The notes under the pieces: model-generated
What the model was told of the DNA's origin: nothing
Databases searched by the model: none
Seen by the model: only the letters and a program-made list of their open reading frames with translations
Shown here: in pieces, positions 5,351 through 9,160 of the stretch
Layout: the number at the start of each line of letters is the position of its first letter
How positions within the stretch are numbered: position 1 is the stretch's first letter
Made by a program: the position numbers and the translations under genes
Assembly: GCA_031286975.1 (NCBI GenBank)
Contig: JAITTM010000075.1
Span: 1 to 9,160, forward strand
DNA length: 9,160 bases
DNA from: Coriobacteriales bacterium
GTDB lineage: Bacteria > Actinomycetota > Coriobacteriia > Coriobacteriales > UBA8131
Direction: 5' to 3'

Positions 5351-5656
5351 ATGACACAGCAATCGGAAAAACTGATGGCGTTAGTGCAGACCAACAGGGT
5401 TGGTATTCTTGAGCTGTGTGATGAATATGGCGTGACGAATCCAAGAGTTTTTGGCTCTGTTGTGAGTGGCCAGGCACATGATGCCAGTGACATAGATATC
5501 ATTATCACTGATAAAGAGCGCCACTCATATTTTACTCTTGGCAGACTTGCCAGTGACCTGAACGATTTGCTCGGCACAAAGGTTGACTTGATTATTGATG
5601 ACGAAGTCAAACCGAACATCTTTGCACACATGACAAAAAATATGGTGTCTCTCTGA
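5351..5656 (+). CDS. MNT-type minimal nucleotidyltransferase (antitoxin-like)
   Basis: This 101-residue protein starts at ATG 5351 with GAAGG about 8 bases upstream. It carries the DNA polymerase beta-like nucleotidyltransferase signature GSx10DxD exactly: G35-S36 (VFGSVVSG), then D47 and D49 (SDIDIII), with the third acid D79 in KVDLII. The C-terminus KPNIFAHMTKNMVSL matches the usual end of MntA-like proteins, so the domain looks complete and catalytically competent. In described MNT/HEPN pairs this protein adenylylates and silences a HEPN RNase toxin encoded just downstream with a small overlap. Here the stop overlaps an ATG (TGATG), as in such pairs, but the downstream frame closes after 23 codons. 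Base composition is distinctly lower in GC than its neighbours, which suggests horizontal acquisition. Confidence 0.88.
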   Translation: MTQQSEKLMALVQTNRVGILELCDEYGVTNPRVFGSVVSGQAHDASDIDIIITDKERHSYFTLGRLASDLNDLLGTKVDLIIDDEVKPNIFAHMTKNMVSL

Positions 5657-5845
5657 TGAACAGTGCTGAAATACGGCTTTTCAATGACTACAAAAATCTG
5701 TCCAACGCTCAAGACTGCCAAAGGTGATTTTCCGACTTTGGCACAAACCTTAGCAAAGTGTAAATCCGACCTTATTGTTCAGGCCGAAACTCTCGGGCAA
5801 GAATTCTTGCAAAGAATTGAATCTTTGTCTTTTGGCACTCCATAA
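5656..5845 (+). pseudogene. Possible broken partner gene of the nucleotidyltransferase
   Basis: An ATG at 5656 overlaps the nucleotidyltransferase stop and opens MNSAEIRLFNDYKNLSNAQD, closing at TGA 5725-5727 after 23 codons. A second frame (from GTG 5663 or ATG 5684) runs to TAA 5843-5845 and ends with a helical, plausible stretch (LAKCKSDLIVQAETLG, then QEFLQRIESLSFGTP). Joining the frames near 5710-5727 would give a protein of only about 62 residues, well short of a typical HEPN partner (about 110-140). I cannot see the HEPN RxxxxH motif in either frame. It may be a deleted and frameshifted toxin gene or a small unrelated partner; the identity is not established. Confidence 0.35.
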
Positions 5846-5870
5846 CATCGCACTGAGCGTAAAGGGGGGT

Positions 5871-5917
5871 GCATAAAGGAGGCGTAAGGATCCTCGCCCT
5901 CACGCCTCCTTGTATGC
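5871..5917. terminator. Bidirectional terminator between convergent genes
   Basis: AAGGAGGCGT (5876-5885) pairs perfectly with ACGCCTCCTT (5902-5911). The stem extends by GCATA (5871-5875) with TATGC (5913-5917) across a one-base bulge at G5912. The 16-base loop contains the palindrome AGGATCCT. A T-rich stretch follows on the + strand (5918-5938), and TTTATGC follows on the - strand. It lies between the nucleotidyltransferase region and the stop of the aldehyde dehydrogenase and would serve both. Confidence 0.75.
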
Positions 5918-5936
5918 GGTCTTGTCTGCTGTCTGT

Positions 5937-7370
5937 TTAGATGACGTTCTTCAGCACGATTGTCTTGGTCTGCGTGACCTCGTCAAAGGTTGAAAGCACG
6001 CCTTCTGTGCCGATGCCGGAGTACTTATAGCCGCCAAAGGGCATCTCGAAGCTGCGGAAGAAGGAGGCACCGTTGATGATGACGCCGCCACATTCGAGCT
6101 TGCTGGCCACAGCATACGCCGTCTTGAAATCGGCGGAGAAGATGCAACCGCAGAGGCCGAACTTGGAGGCGTTGGCGATCTGGATTGCCTCGTCCAGCGT
6201 GTCAAAGCCGATGATGGGAACAACGGGCCCAAATATCTCGTCGTCGATGGCGACATCCGCGGTCTTGGGCACGTTGGCAATCACCGTTGGTGCATAGAAG
6301 GCGCCGTTGCGGGTGCCGCCCAGCACGACCGTCCCGCCCTGCTCCACAACCTTGGCAACCTGCGCCTCGACTGTGATAGCGGCCTTCTCGCTGATGAGAC
6401 AACCGAGCTGGGTCTCCGGACTGGATATCTCACCCAACTTGATCTGCCCGATGCGTGCGATGGCCTTTTGCGTGAACTCGTCTTTGATGCTGTTGTGCAC
6501 CAAGAAGCGTTTGGAGGCGCAGCAGACCTGACCCGTGTTATACATGCGGCCCCAGATGAGCTCTTCAACCGCAAGATCAACGTCACCGTCCTCGGCAACG
6601 ATAAAGGCGTCGTTGCCGCCCAGCTCCAGCGCGATATGCGCCAGATGATTCGCCGCGACCTTATAGGTCTCGATGCCCACCTCGGTGGAGCCGGTGAGCG
6701 TGATGGCGTGCACGTCGGGATGGGCGACCAGCCAGCTACCCACCTGCGAGCCGCGCCCCGTGATGATCTGAACCGCGCCCGCGGGCACACCCGCCTTGAC
6801 CAGCAGCTCAGTGAGGATGCATAGCGTCAAGGGGTTATCCGTCGAAGGTTTGACGATGGCGGCATTGCCTGCCAGCAACGTGGGAGCGACCTTTTGGTCA
6901 AACAGATCACAGGGAAAATTGAAGGGGATGATGCACGCCACAACGCCCAGTGGCTCGCGCAGGGTGAGAAGGACGTGGTTCTCCTGGTTCTTCTCCAAAC
7001 CGTTGGGAATAACAGCGCCATAGAGATGCTTGGCTTTCTCGACAAAGGCTTTGAAGGCGATGGGGATATTGGCGATCTCGCCGCGGGCCTCGGTTATGGG
7101 CTTGCCGGTCTCCTGGCTCAAGGTCTGAGCCAGACGCTCCTTGGCCTCGTCGACCAGAGTCACAAAGGTAAGCAGGATGTCACCACGCTCGTGCACGGGA
7201 ACCTTCGCCCAGACCTTTTGGCCAGCGACAGCGGCGGCAACGGCGGCATCGACGTCGCTTTGCGTTGCGGCGGGCACGGTATCGAGCACATGCCCGGTAG
7301 CGGGATTGAGCACCTCGATAACCGCCCCGTCAGACGCGTCGGAAAACTGCCCGTTGATTATCATTTTCAT
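5937..7370 (-). CDS. NAD(P)-dependent aldehyde dehydrogenase
   Basis: This 477-residue protein has the usual length of the family. The start is the ATG at 7368-7370, because CCAGGAGGT lies 6 bases upstream on the minus strand; an upstream extension to 7478 would run back through that ribosome binding site. Family landmarks in order are N151 in PFNFP (oxyanion and cofactor site), K174 in the IVKPS segment, the TGST cofactor loop (226-229), the general base E249 in LELGG, the catalytic C283 in GQVCCASKR, and the EIFGPV motif (378-383). The enzyme oxidises an aldehyde to a carboxylate with NAD(P)+ in the cytoplasm. The substrate cannot be told from sequence by eye; succinate semialdehyde, lactaldehyde or another small aldehyde are possible. 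It follows the FIST gene on the same strand, 97 bases downstream, probably as an operon, and ends at a strong terminator. Confidence 0.93.
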   Translation of the reverse strand: MKMIINGQFSDASDGAVIEVLNPATGHVLDTVPAATQSDVDAAVAAAVAGQKVWAKVPVHERGDILLTFVTLVDEAKERLAQTLSQETGKPITEARGEIANIPIAFKAFVEKAKHLYGAVIPNGLEKNQENHVLLTLREPLGVVACIIPFNFPCDLFDQKVAPTLLAGNAAIVKPSTDNPLTLCILTELLVKAGVPAGAVQIITGRGSQVGSWLVAHPDVHAITLTGSTEVGIETYKVAANHLAHIALELGGNDAFIVAEDGDVDLAVEELIWGRMYNTGQVCCASKRFLVHNSIKDEFTQKAIARIGQIKLGEISSPETQLGCLISEKAAITVEAQVAKVVEQGGTVVLGGTRNGAFYAPTVIANVPKTADVAIDDEIFGPVVPIIGFDTLDEAIQIANASKFGLCGCIFSADFKTAYAVASKLECGGVIINGASFFRSFEMPFGGYKYSGIGTEGVLSTFDEVTQTKTIVLKNVI

Positions 7371-7397
7371 GGGTATACCTCCTGGTAGTTGGTGTGG

Positions 7398-7458
7398 TGG
7401 CTGTAAGGGCGACCTACGGCCGCCCCGGGCGAACACAGCCGCCCTGCTGTTACAGCCA
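7398..7458 (-). other. Intercistronic hairpin between the FIST and aldehyde dehydrogenase genes
   Basis: On the + strand TGGCTGTAA (7398-7406) pairs with TTACAGCCA (7450-7458), and GGGCG (7407-7411) with CGCCC (7440-7444), leaving a 5-base bulge (7445-7449). The structure begins 9 bases past the FIST stop and ends about 12 bases before the aldehyde dehydrogenase ribosome binding site. No U-run follows in the transcribed direction. It could attenuate read-through, mark an RNA-processing site, or stabilise the FIST mRNA. Confidence 0.55.
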
Positions 7459-7467
7459 ACCGTTGCT

Positions 7468-8628
7468 TTATTCCGCAAATGCCGTGTACGAGAGCATCAG
7501 ACCACCGGTTGAGTTGCGCCCATCGTCCACGTAGCCGTACTCGCCAAAGGTGAACTCGACGATAAAGGGCACATCGCCAGCGGCGGCCTTGATGCCGGCA
7601 ACAACCTCGCCTAAACGGTCGCCTATGCCGGCGCGTCTGCCACCGCAATGCACCAGGTGATAGGCGGCAGGCTTGAAGGGCAGCGAGTCGCGCAGCTCGA
7701 TCAAGACCTCCGAGGCCGAGGCGATAAGCTCATCCACGCTTGCCTCCATGCGGATAACCGCGGTCTTCTCACTGAGATTCGCGCCCACGTTCATCGACTT
7801 GTCCTCATTGGCAAACATGGGGTGGCGGATGGCGATCAGGTCGCCCAGGCGATCCTTGACACCCAGCGGTGATGTGATGGTTGCGACCAGCAGGTTACCG
7901 CCGGCAAGATTGGCGGTGTCGGTGCCGGTCCACTTGGCATAGAGGTCGACCGCAGGCACACCGTTGATCTCCATGAGGGTGCGATCGCCCACGACCTTGG
8001 TGATAATGCCCACGTCGTCGGTCTCGCGGTAGGCACCCGTAAAGAGGTTGGCGATGGGCTTGTCGGTATAGAAGAAGGCGGTTATCGCGCCATCGGCAAA
8101 CACGGTATCGCCCGCGTAGAGGCTCCACTCGCCAGCAATGGCGTTGTCTGCCGCGCTGCCACCAAAGACGGGCTTGCGACCGATGACCTCTGAGATACCC
8201 TTGAGGTAGTATTCCTCCTCACCCGGCGAGGCAGCAAGGTAGAAGTAGTCGGGCGGCGTAGTCTTGCCCGCCGCTTCTTGCGCGGCGATGGCGATTGCGC
8301 GCCCGGTCTCACGTGCGCTTGCACCCTTGGCTGAGCCAGCGGCACCCACAACCAGGTCGTCGCCACCCAAGGCGAGGATGCCCACAAAGGCATCGCCCGT
8401 TGCATAGCCCTCGGGCGTGACAACGCCGGTAAACGAGGTATTGCCCAGCAGCGGTACGCCAGGCAACTCGGCAGCGATGCTGGCCAAAAGTGCTTTGAGG
8501 TCATGCGTGATGCCCGCGTATACAAAGGCTAGCTTTGCGTCGCTCAGCTTTTCTTTGATCTTTGCTGTTGCTTCTTTTGCGGCTTGCGTCGCGTCCGTCA
8601 AGGTGCTCGATCCAACCTGTGCCTTCAT
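7468..8628 (-). CDS. FIST-domain protein (FIST N- and C-terminal domains)
   Basis: This 386-residue protein starts at the ATG at 8626-8628, with GGAGGT 6 bases upstream on the minus strand. It has no signal peptide or membrane segments, so it is cytoplasmic. The FIST_N portion covers about residues 30-205, with LLGNTSFTGVVTPEGY (60-75) and the VFGGSAADN motif (154-162). The FIST_C portion covers about 220-382, with LAGGNLLVATITSPLG (241-256), HCGGRR (327-332) and FTFGEYG (359-365). FIST domains are proposed ligand-binding sensory modules for small molecules, often fused to signalling domains. Here the module stands alone and is followed by the aldehyde dehydrogenase, so it may sense or buffer a related metabolite. 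That link is inference from gene order. Confidence 0.88.
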   Translation of the reverse strand: MKAQVGSSTLTDATQAAKEATAKIKEKLSDAKLAFVYAGITHDLKALLASIAAELPGVPLLGNTSFTGVVTPEGYATGDAFVGILALGGDDLVVGAAGSAKGASARETGRAIAIAAQEAAGKTTPPDYFYLAASPGEEEYYLKGISEVIGRKPVFGGSAADNAIAGEWSLYAGDTVFADGAITAFFYTDKPIANLFTGAYRETDDVGIITKVVGDRTLMEINGVPAVDLYAKWTGTDTANLAGGNLLVATITSPLGVKDRLGDLIAIRHPMFANEDKSMNVGANLSEKTAVIRMEASVDELIASASEVLIELRDSLPFKPAAYHLVHCGGRRAGIGDRLGEVVAGIKAAAGDVPFIVEFTFGEYGYVDDGRNSTGGLMLSYTAFAE

Positions 8629-8713
8629 GGTAGTACCTCCACTTCCATCAAAACCTGCGTACCCGATAAGCGTGGTAGCTCGCGTTTTGTTGCGCCACCG
8701 GCTTTGTCATGCA

Positions 8714-8719
8714 AGTATA
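8714..8719 (-). promoter_or_regulatory. Candidate -10 box for the FIST-aldehyde dehydrogenase unit
   Basis: The minus strand reads TATACT at these positions, one base from consensus, about 85 bases before the FIST start codon. The -35 region at the expected spacing (about 8737-8743) is poor (CTGGAA). The palindrome at 8769-8789 lies about 50 bases upstream of it, a sensible place for an activator. Confidence 0.4.
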
Positions 8720-8768
8720 GACCCATCGATTACAGCTTCCAGGCTGAACGTTTCGCCAGCGAGAACAC

Positions 8769-8789
8769 CTGTTTCACTGAGTGGAACAG
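8769..8789. promoter_or_regulatory. 21-bp near-perfect palindrome, operator-like with parS-type half-sites
   Basis: CTGTTTCACT (8769-8778), one central base (G8779) and AGTGGAACAG (8780-8789) are inverted repeats with one mismatch in ten. It lies in the divergent region between the FIST and YqeY-like genes. The arms contain TGTTTCAC and GTGGAACA, the two half-sites of the bacterial centromere parS, but with three extra bases between them. It may instead be a dimeric-repressor operator. Confidence 0.6.
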
Positions 8790-8840
8790 CAGAGCTCAAA
8801 GAGCGGTTCTTGCGCGTGTGAGGTGCAAGCGGAAAGGCTC

Positions 8841-8849
8841 TGGTATGAT
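8841..8849 (+). promoter_or_regulatory. Extended -10 promoter for the YqeY-like gene
   Basis: TGGTATGAT is an extended -10 (TGn followed by TATGAT, 8844-8849), 35 bases before the ATG at 8885. No good -35 box lies 16-18 bases upstream. The leader is short and contains the AAGGAGT ribosome binding site at 8874-8880. Confidence 0.55.
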
Positions 8850-8884
8850 AGGAGGCAACACACCGCCGAGTCTAAGGAGTCCCC

Positions 8885-9160
8885 ATGGACAGAGCTCTTC
8901 TGCAAAATGAGATCAATGTCGCGTTAAAGGCACAGGACAAACCGCGCCTCTCGATCCTGCGCCAGGTATTGGGAGAAGTCAAGATCATCGAGGTCGACGA
9001 GCGCCGCGAGGTAAGCGAGGCAGATGTGGATGCCTGCCTTAAGCGCGTGCTCAAGCAAACACGCGAGACGCTGGACGGCTCCATCAAGACCGGCACCGAT
9101 GACATACGCACGCAACTGCTCACACAACAGGTCACCATCCTTGAGGATTACCTGCCGCAG
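8885..9160 (+). CDS. yqeY: YqeY/GatB-like protein (3' partial)
   Basis: The frame is open for 92 codons from ATG 8885 to the window edge, behind the ribosome binding site AAGGAGT. The sequence follows the YqeY family closely: an N-terminal helix with ALKAQDKPRLSILRQVLGEV (residues 14-33), a REVSEADVDACLKRVLKQTR segment like the family's second helical pair, and LEDYLPQ at the cut, where the family typically has an LEEYLPxxL motif. YqeY proteins are about 150 residues and correspond to the helical tail domain of GatB, the tRNA-dependent amidotransferase subunit, which suggests tRNA-related binding; their exact role is not settled. The remaining 50-60 residues should lie just beyond the window. 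Confidence 0.9.
   Translation, partial: MDRALLQNEINVALKAQDKPRLSILRQVLGEVKIIEVDERREVSEADVDACLKRVLKQTRETLDGSIKTGTDDIRTQLLTQQVTILEDYLPQ

Noticed and set aside
5889..5894. GGATCC in the terminator loop as a cloning scar
   Set aside because: It is the centre of the palindrome AGGATCCT inside a natural hairpin loop, and nothing else suggests vector sequence.
7371..7478. N-terminal extension of the aldehyde dehydrogenase to 7478
   Set aside because: It would run back through the intercistronic hairpin and the strong ribosome binding site and overlap the FIST stop. The extra residues do not look like an aldehyde dehydrogenase N-terminus, and the ATG at 7370 has an ideal AGGAGG.

Overview
The window reads as part of a moderately GC-rich, Gram-positive-type bacterial chromosome. 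Strong AGGAGG-type ribosome binding sites, compact operons, a lipobox lipoprotein and many CxxC zinc-ribbon proteins fit an actinobacterium, perhaps a gut- or oral-type Coriobacteriia (Eggerthellaceae/Atopobiaceae). That placement is inference from style and gene content, not from a marker gene. No rRNA, tRNA, CRISPR array, integrase or insertion sequence is visible.

Region 1 (1-4357, + strand) is a tightly packed run of genes that looks like one operon. It holds the 3' end of an unrecognised gene, a multi-cysteine protein with a 14-residue tandem repeat, a 510-residue predicted lipoprotein, a 32-codon zinc-ribbon fragment, a zinc-ribbon membrane protein of the DUF4870 type, a coiled-coil protein with two zinc ribbons, and a 255-residue protein with three zinc ribbons. 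The last protein shares an N-terminal cysteine module with the 14-residue-repeat protein. Two hairpins follow the run (4384-4449). This is the part most likely to represent an undescribed system: cytoplasmic zinc-ribbon proteins, one membrane-anchored zinc ribbon and one exported lipoprotein, with no recognisable enzyme. The region also carries several short tandem duplications and a probable frame disruption.

Region 2 (4450-5285, + strand) holds an IclR-family regulator behind its own extended -10 promoter. Region 3 (5286-5850, + strand) is visibly more AT-rich (about 42% GC by hand count over 5461-5700). It carries an intact MNT-type minimal nucleotidyltransferase, the antitoxin-like half of MNT/HEPN pairs. 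The expected partner seems reduced to short, frame-broken ORFs.

Region 4 (5871-8628, - strand) is a two-gene unit: a FIST-domain protein followed by an NAD(P)-dependent aldehyde dehydrogenase, with a hairpin in the 97-bp gap between them. A bidirectional-looking terminator (5871-5917) separates it from the MNT gene. Region 5 (8629-9160) is a 256-bp divergent intergenic region with a 21-bp near-perfect palindrome whose arms match parS half-sites, then the start of a YqeY/GatB-like gene cut by the window end. No stretch longer than 300 bases lacks a gene.
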